A stretch of DNA of 7,948 nucleotides from an uncultured Bacilli bacterium. GTDB taxonomy: Bacteria; Bacillota_I; Bacilli_A; RF39; UBA660. Shown here piece after piece: positions 1 to 5,731 of this stretch (position 1 is its first letter; every line of letters begins with the position of its first letter). The stretch covers positions 1 through 7,948 of the forward strand of contig CAJUNG010000054.1 in NCBI GenBank assembly GCA_910587725.1, given 5' to 3'. Both the position numbers and the translations under genes were made by a program. The notes under the pieces are model-generated. The model ran no database searches. It had not been told where the DNA came from and saw nothing but the letters and a program-made list of their open reading frames with translations.

Positions 1-42
1 AAGTAAATTCCACTTTATTTTAATTTGAGGTGGAATTTACTT
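1..42. repeat. Perfect 13-bp inverted repeat at window edge
   Basis: AAGTAAATTCCAC (1-13) is the exact reverse complement of GTGGAATTTACTT (30-42), separated by a 16-nt AT-rich loop. It could be the terminator hairpin of a gene ending left of the window, since TTTT follows closely (41-44), but the T-run is short and partly inside the stem. A recombinase or element-end repeat is an alternative. The structure is certain; the role is not. Confidence 0.6.
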
Positions 43-94
43 TTACAATTCAGATTTACTACTTTTAAAAAAGAATTTTATATTTTGAGGTTTC

Positions 95-100
95 TATAAT
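95..100 (+). promoter_or_regulatory. Candidate -10 box for the 137-397 gene
   Basis: A perfect TATAAT lies 37 nt before the start codon. No good -35 is seen at 16-18 nt upstream. An alternative pair is TTGAGG (85-90) with TATGTT (109-114), 18 nt apart. Either would give a short leader carrying the strong ribosome binding site at 126-131. Confidence 0.35.
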
Positions 101-136
101 ATCAAAAATATGTTATCCTATATTTAGGAGGCAATT

Positions 137-397
137 ATGGAACAAATAGTACAAAGAGTAATTCGAATAATGAATGCATCATATAATGTAAGTTATGATC
201 AAATTGTAGCCATGTCAGAACAAACTAAAGCACTAGCAGAACAAATAGTTTTAATATTTGGAGTAGAAACAATATCAAGTATGGGAGATTTAGAGATTTT
301 AAAACTAGGGAAACTAATAGATACTGGATTTTCAATGGGATTTAAGACAGGTTTTAGACATGCTAAATCATCAATTGATAAAGGTAGAACAATATAA
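137..397 (+). CDS. Small hypothetical protein, 86 aa
   Basis: I do not recognise this protein. It starts at ATG after a strong site, TAGGAGG, with a 6-nt gap, so the start is well supported. It is soluble-looking and probably all-helical, with no signal peptide, membrane segment or metal motif. Visible features are a charged helical middle (residues 25-60) and a Gly/Phe-rich tail, TGFSMGFKTGFRHA (about 63-76). Short proteins of this build with a C-terminal GF-x-x-G pattern are common in accessory elements of gut Firmicutes, but that is a general impression, not an identification. It stands alone, with a structured 3' region and a terminator downstream (482-585), and sits between copies of the 13-bp repeat at 54-66 and 642-654, which suggests an acquired unit. 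Confidence 0.75.
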   Translation: MEQIVQRVIRIMNASYNVSYDQIVAMSEQTKALAEQIVLIFGVETISSMGDLEILKLGKLIDTGFSMGFKTGFRHAKSSIDKGRTI

Positions 398-481
398 TAA
401 ATATATTACATGGGTTTAATCCACAATTTTACAATTATCATTTTTAATAATTATTAAACTTTGCTACATGCTTCATGCTAC

Positions 482-545
482 ATAATAAGGGTAATACTAG
501 TCCTTATTATAGCGAGGACTTTGTGGCTACACCACTAGCCTCGCT
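482..545 (+). other. Two adjacent strong stem-loops 3' of the small gene
   Basis: The first is ATAATAAGG (482-490) paired with CCTTATTAT (502-510), 9 bp with an 11-nt loop. It abuts the second, AGCGAGG (511-517) paired with CCTCGCT (539-545), which has an inner GTGG/CCAC stem (523-526/532-535) around the loop CTACA. Neither has a U-run. The second is markedly more GC-rich than its surroundings. Together with the terminator at 557-585 they make a compact three-hairpin array with almost no unpaired DNA between the first two. They could be a structured 3' UTR, a small RNA, or a DNA hairpin used by a replication or recombination protein. No known family is recognised. Confidence 0.6.
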
Positions 546-556
546 TATAATATATT

Positions 557-585
557 AACTACTATGTCACTGCATAGTAGTTTTT
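557..585 (+). terminator. Rho-independent terminator of the small gene
   Basis: AACTACTATG (557-566) pairs perfectly with CATAGTAGTT (573-582) around a 6-nt loop, TCACTG, and runs into TTTTT (581-585). It lies about 160 nt after the stop codon of the 86-aa gene, so the two hairpins before it would be part of that transcript. Confidence 0.7.
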
Positions 586-629
586 AAAAATATTACACAT
601 TTTAATCATATAAGAAATCAATACTATAA

Positions 630-654
630 AATTTACTACTAATTTACTACTTTT
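630..654. repeat. Tandem 11-bp repeat, with a distant 13-bp copy at 54-66
   Basis: AATTTACTACT occurs twice head to tail (630-640 and 641-651). The second copy extends to ATTTACTACTTTT (642-654), which recurs exactly at 54-66 on the other side of the small gene and its hairpins. TTTTACAATT likewise occurs at 41-50, 427-436 and 854-863. The repeats could be attachment-like or recombinase-binding sites bounding a roughly 590-bp unit, or chance in AT-rich DNA. Confidence 0.5.
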
Positions 655-869
655 GAATGTGAAAATATAAGAACTTATGAAAATATATGTGACTATTTTC
701 TAAAAGCAAAAATATTATAAATACTTATAAATAAAGATTATAACGACATTTAAGAACATATAAAAGAATAATCAAAAATTTCTATATTTTTTATAACAAA
801 AAAAGAGAAAAAAGAAAAGAAAAATCAAAGGTATGTCTCCCCACTAGTCAAAATTTTACAATTTAGGTA
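655..869. other. AT-rich stretch with no gene seen
   Basis: No coding frame, tRNA or credible hairpin is seen here. It includes a purine tract of A with scattered G (about 797-830). TATGTCTCC at 832-840 repeats the sequence at the 5' end of the tRNA-Lys gene (943-951). Confidence 0.5.
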
Positions 870-898
870 TTCCCATTTCAAAAAAAATATGATATAGT
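870..898 (+). promoter_or_regulatory. Candidate tRNA-Lys promoter
   Basis: TTCCCA (870-875) and TATAGT (893-898) are 17 nt apart, giving a start near 905 and a leader of about 40 nt before the tRNA. The -35 is poor (4 of 6). A 9-bp direct repeat, ATTTGAATT, lies in the leader at 908-916 and 928-936. Confidence 0.35.
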
Positions 899-945
899 AA
901 GTTAGTAATTTGAATTCGATGGGATTCATTTGAATTTAAAGTTAT

Positions 946-1280
946 GTCTCCTTAGCTCAGTTGGTAGAGCAACTGACTCTTGGTCACACATCCGGGAGCG
1001 TGCGAACAGTAATGTCGCAATGAAAATCGAGCAAAAACGGTGAACGCTGAAATGCCAATACCGTGCTAACTTAAAGAATTACGATAAGGTTTTTAAGTAG
1101 TGTAACGCATAGAGGTTGAATAAATATAATACCTCCACGAGTGTTCGACAACCGATAACGGTTGATGATGTATGCTGAACTATACAGAATAAGTAATGTA
1201 TAGAGGTAGATGATAAAAAACATTTACGGTAACAAAATGTAATCAGTGGGTCTGGAGTTCGAGCCTCCAAGGGGACACCA
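946..1280 (+). tRNA. tRNA-Lys(CUU) interrupted by a group I intron
   Basis: Exons are 946-980 and 1240-1280, and the encoded CCA is 1278-1280. Spliced, they form a full cloverleaf. The acceptor GUCUCCU pairs with AGGGGAC, with one U.G pair and A73 as discriminator. The D stem is GCUC/GAGC around AGUUGGUA. The anticodon stem ACUGA/UCAGU carries the loop CUCUUAA, so C34-U35-U36 reads AAG (lysine). The T stem UGGAG/CUCCA has the loop UUCGAGC. Every canonical tRNA position is filled, with no mismatched stem. The intron splits the anticodon between U35 and U36, so the unspliced RNA cannot decode. Lysine AAG codons could also be read through wobble by a UUU tRNA, so this copy may be a supplementary one. 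A terminator follows 10 nt after CCA. Confidence 0.95.
981..1239 (+). ncRNA. Group I self-splicing intron (ribozyme), 259 nt, no ORF
   Basis: The helices can be drawn directly. P1 is CUCUUGG (977-983) with CCGGGAG (992-998), and U980.G995 is the wobble marking the 5' splice site. P2 is 1001-1005/1015-1019 and P3 is 1027-1033/1142-1148. P4 is ACGGU/ACCGU (1037-1041/1060-1064), with a short P5 at 1046-1047/1054-1055 and CAAU at the P5-P4 junction. P6 is about 1069-1075/1092-1098. P7 is GCAUA/UAUGC (1107-1111/1171-1175), including the G-C pair expected at the guanosine site. A hairpin, GAGGU/ACCUC (1112-1116/1131-1135), lies between P7 and P3 like the P7.1 of subgroup IA. P8 is CAACCG/CGGUUG (1149-1154/1159-1164), P9 is CUAUAC/GUAUAG (1180-1185/1198-1203) and P9.1 is 1206-1212/1221-1227. 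The intron ends in G1239, the conserved terminal G. The helix order matches the family exactly. There is no homing endonuclease frame. Splicing should be by two guanosine-initiated transesterifications. Confidence 0.93.
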
Positions 1281-1290
1281 TAAAGATTTA

Positions 1291-1319
1291 AAAGATTAGG
1301 AAACTAGTCTTTTTATTTT
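1291..1319 (+). terminator. Terminator of the tRNA-Lys transcript
   Basis: AAAGATTAG (1291-1299), the tetraloop GAAA (1300-1303) and CTAGTCTTT (1304-1312) form a 9-bp stem with one G.U pair, followed by TTATTTT. Confidence 0.85.
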
Positions 1320-1321
1320 CG

Positions 1322-1356
1322 AAAAAAAAAGAGAACAAATCAATTTGTATCCCTTT
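1322..1356 (-). terminator. Terminator of the zinc-ribbon gene
   Basis: On the minus strand AAAGGGA-t-ACAAAT (1356-1343) pairs with ATTTGT-t-TCTCTTT, with one T-T mismatch, and ends in a run of T down to 1322. It begins about 14 nt after the stop of the 1370-1747 gene and lies back to back with the tRNA terminator, so the two convergent units are insulated from each other. Confidence 0.8.
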
Positions 1357-1369
1357 AAAAACATCAAAA

Positions 1370-1747
1370 TTATTTCTTTTTACTATGATTGATTTCAGAA
1401 ATATTTCTTAAAAGATGTCCTTGCCATTCTACAAGAATAGGTGAGAAAAAGGCTGAAATTGCAAGAGGAACTAAGGTGAACAACATCGCTAATGCTTCAT
1501 CTCTGCCATCTAATAAACCAACAAGAGCAACAAAGAAGATAATAACACCTGCAATGACATGGAGCATACGAATCACTTTAGCAATCAAAAATAGATTCTC
1601 AATATTTTCCTCCGTCGTAGAAGGTTTTAAATATCGTTTAATAAAACCTTCCTGATTAGTAGTAGAAACACATTTTCCACAATGTTCACAAAATGATGAA
1701 GTCTCCTCAATTTCCTTTCCACAAAATTTACAAGTAATTATTGCCAT
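1370..1747 (-). CDS. Zinc-ribbon membrane protein, 125 aa
   Basis: The N-terminus carries a double-CxxC zinc ribbon, C6-x-x-C9 and C20-x-x-C23, of the type that opens many small Firmicutes membrane proteins. A polar linker (27-50) leads to two hydrophobic segments, about residues 62-79 and 84-106, and a basic tail ending in KKK. The likely picture is a cytoplasmic zinc ribbon tethered to the membrane. The exact function is unknown. The ATG at 1747 is chosen because GAAAGGAG sits 8 nt before it and the promoter at 1770-1798 lies just upstream. A longer frame reaching 1798 would overlap that promoter and add 17 hydrophobic residues with no ribosome site. It lies 71 nt downstream of the prepilin-like gene on the same strand but has its own promoter, so any link to pilus function is only positional. 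Confidence 0.85.
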   Translation of the reverse strand: MAIITCKFCGKEIEETSSFCEHCGKCVSTTNQEGFIKRYLKPSTTEENIENLFLIAKVIRMLHVIAGVIIFFVALVGLLDGRDEALAMLFTLVPLAISAFFSPILVEWQGHLLRNISEINHSKKK

Positions 1748-1769
1748 ACGATTACTCCTTTCAGGAAAT

Positions 1770-1798
1770 AGTATAGCAAATATGATAAAAATTAGCAA
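1770..1798 (-). promoter_or_regulatory. Promoter of the zinc-ribbon gene
   Basis: On the minus strand TTGCTA (1798-1793) and TATACT (1775-1770) are separated by exactly 17 nt. Transcription would start near 1763, leaving a leader of about 16 nt that consists mostly of the ribosome binding site. Confidence 0.75.
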
Positions 1799-1818
1799 CT
1801 AAGGAACAAATTAAAGCA

Positions 1819-4278
1819 TTAATTCTCTACGATGGAAATATAACCATCATATTTTCCCTTCGGATCTTTTACACAACTTCCACCAGAAATATTACATCCA
1901 TTTAAACTATATGGTGCAGTAAAGGTAAGATTTTGATAATGAGTAGATGCAGTAGCAGTATAATAATTATAGCCACAACCACCACTACCTCCAAAGTCTC
2001 CTGCTCCTTGTGTTCCGCTCCCAATAGCAGTAAGCCACCAAGAAGCATGAAAATAATGATTTGTACCCGCAGGAAAGCCTCCTCCTCCTCCGCCACCATC
2101 TGCTTTTGCATTTTCAATGACAGTACAACTTGTTTTTTTATCTGTAAGTCCATACTGACTTAAATAGTAGTCTAATGAAGAACAATTAGAAACACGATCA
2201 TCATAATAAGTTTGACCATTACGCCCGTTATAACTAGCAGAAAAAGAAGTATAGCTATTACTAGTATTACTACATCGATTTCCATATCCAGCGCCTCCTG
2301 AAGAAGCCTGTCCTCCACCTCCACCTCCGCCAACGGCAAAGAGAAGCTTATTTCCTAGCCAAATAGAAGAGCTACCGCCCCCTCCACCAGAAGAAAGGCC
2401 TATCTGTCCATCTGGTCTTCCAGCATTATTCCATTCTCCACGACCACCGGCATAAAGAGTAACTGTAGTATCACTAGAGGCACGAACATTAAAGGTTTGA
2501 TATCCGCCACCACCACCAAGATAAGTATCCGCTCCCCCAGCACCTCCTGCCATCATAACAGTATAAGTTTTGTTGGCTTCAAATACATAAGATTTGCTAA
2601 CAAGTTGATTTTCATTCCCGACTAACAAAATCGTATGACTATAACGTGCATATAAAGTTTGATTAGAGGTAAGGGATACTAAAGTATCTGGACTTATCTT
2701 AACCCCACCAACTAAAGAAGTATACCATCCTAAAAAAGTATAATCACTCTTGATAGGCGTAGGAAGTACTCCATAAGTCTCTGCATAATTCACTACCTTA
2801 GAAGAAGGAGAAACTACTCCACCATTGGCATGAAAAGTAACCGTAAAAGAAATTCTTTTCCAATGAGCATACAATGTTTGATTTTGTGCCACAGCAACTT
2901 TAGTATCTGATGTAACTTGGGTTCCTCCAACAATAGAAGTAAACCAACCCAAAAATTCATAGCCTACACGATGAACGGTAGGAAAAGCACCATAGTTTTG
3001 ATGATAAGTTACGTTTTTCGTCTGTACAGATGGACTTCCGCCATTTCCATGTAGAGTCACGACATACCGATTTGCTTTCCAATGTGCATATAATGTCTGA
3101 TTCGTAGTTTGACTTACAATTGTACTTTCGGTTATTTTAATCCCACCACTTATTTCAGTGAACCAACCTTCAAAAGTATAACCAGTCCTAGTAGGAATTG
3201 GTAAAGTTCCATAAGGTTCCTGATAAATAACCGACTTTTTCGTAGGAGAAACCACACCACCATTGGCCTGGAAAGTAACCGTTGATGGTGCTGTAATTAC
3301 AACTTGAGTTTGTGCCTCCGTTTGAATATGAGCACCTGTAATTGCAGAACAATGAATATTTGAGCGTCTAGTAAGCCCAAACTCCCGTATAAATCGGTCA
3401 ATAGAAACTTTTCCATTATCATTAAGATAAACAATCTCATTCCCTGCTTTACATTCTATCTTTCCACCACTTGGTCCAAATGAACCCATGATAAACAAAT
3501 CAGAGATTTTGGTATTTTGATAATCTGCACCTCTCCAAAGGAAGTCATTGACAGGATTTTTACTAACTAAAACAATCGGATTTTTATCAATTCTCACTCG
3601 ATAAACATCTGTTGGCTCTGAAATATTACCATCAATATCAATCGCTCTAACAGAAACATCATGAGATTCTTCTAATACAAAGGAATTTCCCTCAAAGTCT
3701 TCCCAAGCACTACCATCGATAGATTTCTGATATACATCTACCCTAACTCCATATAATTGATTATGAAAAAATTCTTGATAAATATTAGTAGCACTCCATG
3801 TTCCTTCTAGATAACTTTGACCGTTTTTATCCTTATGCCTTAATACATAATCTACTGTATATTTAGAATCATTCTGTATACATTCCTTGTTATTCGTCTT
3901 AAAACTTCCACAAGTAAAACAAGGTGTATATTGATAAGAATCATTCCCCTTTTTATGAATCACTACGTATCCGTCTTGACAAGGATTCCCGTCTTTATCT
4001 GTAATCGCATCCATTTCTGAGTATTTCAAAATTTGCTCTAAGGTAATCCTTTTGTATCCACCAATCATTTTTGGTAAAAAACTAGGATTGTCTGCCGAAA
4101 AATCAATAGCAGAAAATTCAATACTTTTTTCTAAATTCGCATAATATTGCCTATCTACTTGAAAGATAATATCTAATATATTCGGATAAGCAATCGTAAT
4201 AATCACACCAAAGATAACCAATACTGCCATTAGTTCTATAACAGTTAATCCCTTTTGATTCATTCTCATTTTCATCAC
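1819..4278 (-). CDS. Large prepilin-like adhesin with InlB-type and glycine-rich domains, 819 aa
   Basis: Residues 1-35 are a class III (type IV) prepilin leader: a short basic stretch ending NQKG10, then LTVIELMAVLVIFG with Glu at +5. A prepilin peptidase should cut after G10 and leave a membrane or pilus-core helix. Residues 100-133 hold four Cys. Residues 180-232 resemble a bacterial Ig-like fold (YQKSIDGSAW, VSVRAIDIDGNIS). Residues 334-401, 405-474 and 477-547 are three InlB B-type (Flg_new) repeats, each with xGGxxS, YxxxYGxxPxP, GYxFxGW and QTLYAxW. Residues about 560-819 are glycine-rich with blocks up to G7, resembling the ALK/LTK-type glycine-rich domain. All 12 Cys lie outside the leader, in groups of 4, 2 and 6, fitting extracellular disulfides. 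Ordinary pilins are about 150 aa, so this is far larger. The likely role is a minor pilin or pseudopilin-anchored adhesin. GTG at 4278 lies 7 nt after AAAGGG, and ATG at 4275 is also possible. Confidence 0.88.
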   Translation of the reverse strand: MMKMRMNQKGLTVIELMAVLVIFGVIITIAYPNILDIIFQVDRQYYANLEKSIEFSAIDFSADNPSFLPKMIGGYKRITLEQILKYSEMDAITDKDGNPCQDGYVVIHKKGNDSYQYTPCFTCGSFKTNNKECIQNDSKYTVDYVLRHKDKNGQSYLEGTWSATNIYQEFFHNQLYGVRVDVYQKSIDGSAWEDFEGNSFVLEESHDVSVRAIDIDGNISEPTDVYRVRIDKNPIVLVSKNPVNDFLWRGADYQNTKISDLFIMGSFGPSGGKIECKAGNEIVYLNDNGKVSIDRFIREFGLTRRSNIHCSAITGAHIQTEAQTQVVITAPSTVTFQANGGVVSPTKKSVIYQEPYGTLPIPTRTGYTFEGWFTEISGGIKITESTIVSQTTNQTLYAHWKANRYVVTLHGNGGSPSVQTKNVTYHQNYGAFPTVHRVGYEFLGWFTSIVGGTQVTSDTKVAVAQNQTLYAHWKRISFTVTFHANGGVVSPSSKVVNYAETYGVLPTPIKSDYTFLGWYTSLVGGVKISPDTLVSLTSNQTLYARYSHTILLVGNENQLVSKSYVFEANKTYTVMMAGGAGGADTYLGGGGGYQTFNVRASSDTTVTLYAGGRGEWNNAGRPDGQIGLSSGGGGGSSSIWLGNKLLFAVGGGGGGGQASSGGAGYGNRCSNTSNSYTSFSASYNGRNGQTYYDDRVSNCSSLDYYLSQYGLTDKKTSCTVIENAKADGGGGGGGFPAGTNHYFHASWWLTAIGSGTQGAGDFGGSGGCGYNYYTATASTHYQNLTFTAPYSLNGCNISGGSCVKDPKGKYDGYISIVEN
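2638..3279 (-). repeat. Three tandem InlB B-type repeats inside the adhesin gene
   Basis: Three units of about 70 codons each (residues 334-401, 405-474, 477-547) share the order VTFxANGG, xVxYxxxYGxLPxP, YTFxGWxT, GGxxIxxxT and NQTLYAxW. They have diverged at DNA level, so they are not fresh duplications. Units of this family form small beta-grasp-like surface modules in InlB and many Gram-positive surface proteins. Confidence 0.88.
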
Positions 4279-4289
4279 TTCACTACCCT

Positions 4290-5159
4290 TTACTTCAAAA
4301 CCAAAACCATTGTTTTATAAGACATTTCAAAATAAGAATCAAAATAAGAATCTTTTTCATTCACTGCTAATAAAAGATATTCTTTTTCCAATATATTTTC
4401 TGAGAATGAAGAAGGTGCATTTTTTAAATCTTCTAAAGAAAATATAGTTAAAAATTCATCTCCCAATTGTTTATTTTTAGCAAATGACAAATAGGAAGCA
4501 ATGCTTTTTCTTAAGCTCTCCCGGATATTATCTAGGCTTTGTGCAAAAACAATCACTTCTTGTCCAAAAGAATCCCTATACTTTTTGATGATAATATAGC
4601 CTTTTCGATAGTAAGTAGTCTCCCCTATCACTTCTTTTAAATTATCCCTTTGATAATCAATTATCGTGAAAGGAGAATCTAAACTTTCTTTTTCTCGAAT
4701 TTCTTTTTTTAAATGAATCGCTAACCGATATGTATTTTCCTGTTTCAAGATTTCAATACCATCGTCTTCTAATGTATAATCATTAATCGTATTCATATTA
4801 AAAACTCTAAGAAAGCTTTGACCTTTTGTCTGTAAATTTAAAATTGTATCAATGATTTGTAAAGCCAGTTTTTCTTCTAAATACTCTTGACTTTTTAAAA
4901 TATGGTTTTCTAATATAAACACATAAGGATGGGAATCAGAGGAATAAATAACAAGGGAGGAATTTCCTTTTTTTTCAGCGCTTAATTTAATTTCCTGTTC
5001 ATCATTTTGTTGATGATTAAAAGCATTTACAATTTGGTCTAATTCATCACTTTGAGAATTTTGACTATTTTTTAAAATAAAAGTAATTCCCAAAAGTAAC
5101 AAAATAATAGCAAAAACAAATAGGATTAATATTATCCATCTAAATTTATTACCTTTCAT
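4290..5159 (-). CDS. Unrecognised single-pass membrane protein, 289 aa
   Basis: I cannot assign a family. A basic N-terminus (MKGNKFR) is followed by one strong hydrophobic helix (residues 8-29) and a mostly extracytoplasmic domain of about 255 residues. By the positive-inside rule the bulk would lie outside. The domain is charged, mixed alpha/beta and has no Cys, no obvious active-site motif and no repeats. A polar, Gln/Asn-rich linker (30-55) follows the helix. The ATG at 5159 has GGAG 8 nt upstream. It is the first gene after the promoter at 5298-5327, and its stop lies 11 nt before the GTG start of the prepilin-like adhesin, so the two are almost certainly co-transcribed. A role in assembly, export or stabilisation of the adhesin, or as a second pilus subunit, is inference from position only. 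The hydrophobic segment lacks the Gly-Leu/Phe-x4-Glu prepilin motif, so it is not a pilin itself. Confidence 0.85.
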   Translation of the reverse strand: MKGNKFRWIILILFVFAIILLLLGITFILKNSQNSQSDELDQIVNAFNHQQNDEQEIKLSAEKKGNSSLVIYSSDSHPYVFILENHILKSQEYLEEKLALQIIDTILNLQTKGQSFLRVFNMNTINDYTLEDDGIEILKQENTYRLAIHLKKEIREKESLDSPFTIIDYQRDNLKEVIGETTYYRKGYIIIKKYRDSFGQEVIVFAQSLDNIRESLRKSIASYLSFAKNKQLGDEFLTIFSLEDLKNAPSSFSENILEKEYLLLAVNEKDSYFDSYFEMSYKTMVLVLK

Positions 5160-5297
5160 CGTATCACTCCACTACTACTTCAAATCATCAATACCAAAAC
5201 GCTAAAGATAATCAAAAAGTAAACAAAAATTCTAAAGTATTTAATTTCTAATAAAAAAACAAAAAAAGAAAATAGCAACTTCGAATTCTTTATCACT

Positions 5298-5327
5298 ATT
5301 TTAACATTTGTACCCCCTCCCGGTCAA
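5298..5327 (-). promoter_or_regulatory. Promoter of the adhesin operon, G-rich spacer
   Basis: On the minus strand TTGACC (5327-5322) and TAAAAT (5303-5298) are 18 nt apart. The spacer begins GGGAGGGGG, a striking G tract in AT-rich DNA. The -35 lies inside an inverted repeat, CGGT-CAAT-ACCG (5321-5332). Transcription would start near 5291, giving a leader of about 130 nt that is rich in T runs and shows no clear hairpin. Confidence 0.6.
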
Positions 5328-5358
5328 TACCGAAATTTTTGTTTGTATCATTTTGAAC

Positions 5359-5400
5359 AAAAAAACGTCCAATATAACTTTGTCGTTATAGCCTACGTTT
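5359..5400 (-). terminator. Minus-strand terminator upstream of the adhesin operon
   Basis: On the minus strand AAACGT (5400-5395) pairs with ACGTTT (5368-5363). An inner TATAAC/GTTATA stem (5390-5385/5378-5373) surrounds the loop GACAAA, with a symmetric 4-nt internal loop. A T7 run then follows to about 5361. It insulates the adhesin promoter from upstream minus-strand transcription. Confidence 0.65.
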
Positions 5401-5473
5401 GATTTTTTATTTTCCTCACTTGTGATTTACTGATTCCTTTATATTCATCTTCACGATTTCTCTTAATTAAAGT
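5393..5473 (-). pseudogene. C-terminal remnant of a lost minus-strand gene
   Basis: After an in-frame TAA, 25 codons run to TAG at 5395-5393 and read TLIKRNREDEYKGISKSQ, then VRKIKNQT. The polar, Lys/Glu-rich composition looks coding and unlike the flanking AT-rich DNA. The stop lies in the stem of the terminator at 5359-5400, as expected for the end of a real gene. No start, no ribosome site and no coding continuation upstream are seen. The family is not recognised. It may simply be a chance open stretch. Confidence 0.35.
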
Positions 5474-5493
5474 TTATTTTTATTAGATAACAA

Positions 5494-5516
5494 AAAACAC
5501 CATATGCAGGTGTTTT
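5494..5516 (-). terminator. Minus-strand terminator downstream of recA
   Basis: On the minus strand AAAACACC (5516-5509) and GGTGTTTT (5501-5494) form a perfect 8-bp stem with a 7-nt loop, extending into TTTTTTG. It is the first credible terminator after recA, about 290 nt past its stop codon, because only a weak all-AU inverted repeat sits at the recA stop itself. Confidence 0.7.
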
Positions 5517-5731
5517 AACATGTTTCAAACAATCCTTATATTGTAGGAAAAATCACAACTAATTAGTGATAAAAAGTAAAAGAAAAATTTATCAGTTTTT
5601 CACCAAAACAAAATTTTGAGAAAATCTACATAACTTAAATTCCTAAAATTCAAACTTATCAAAAAAGTAGATTACCTAAATATTTGCTAAAATAAGAATC
5701 AAATGACATAATATATTTTATTATCACTTAA

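Noticed and set aside
1..863. CRISPR array from the repeated AT-rich words on the left
   Set aside because: The repeats are only 10-13 bp, irregularly spaced and not separated by unit-length spacers.
981..1239. Integrated element or sequencing insertion splitting the tRNA rather than an intron
   Set aside because: There are no direct repeats at the junctions, and the insert shows the complete ordered set of group I helices with the expected splice-site U.G pair and terminal G.
1079..1270. Minus-strand open frame of 63 codons across the intron and tRNA 3' exon
   Set aside because: It is antisense to the group I intron core and the tRNA, with no ribosome site and no protein-like pattern.
1389..1655. 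Plus-strand open frame of 88 codons
   Set aside because: It is the reverse-strand shadow of the zinc-ribbon membrane protein, which has a clear promoter, ribosome site and CxxC motifs.
1748..1798. Longer start for the zinc-ribbon protein giving a hydrophobic N-terminal peptide
   Set aside because: The extra codons coincide with the -35 and -10 boxes and the ribosome binding site of the gene.
1902..2163. Open frames on both strands over the glycine-rich part of the adhesin gene
   Set aside because: Low-complexity Val/Ile/Leu and Ser/Thr translations arise from GGA/GGT repeats read in the wrong frames.
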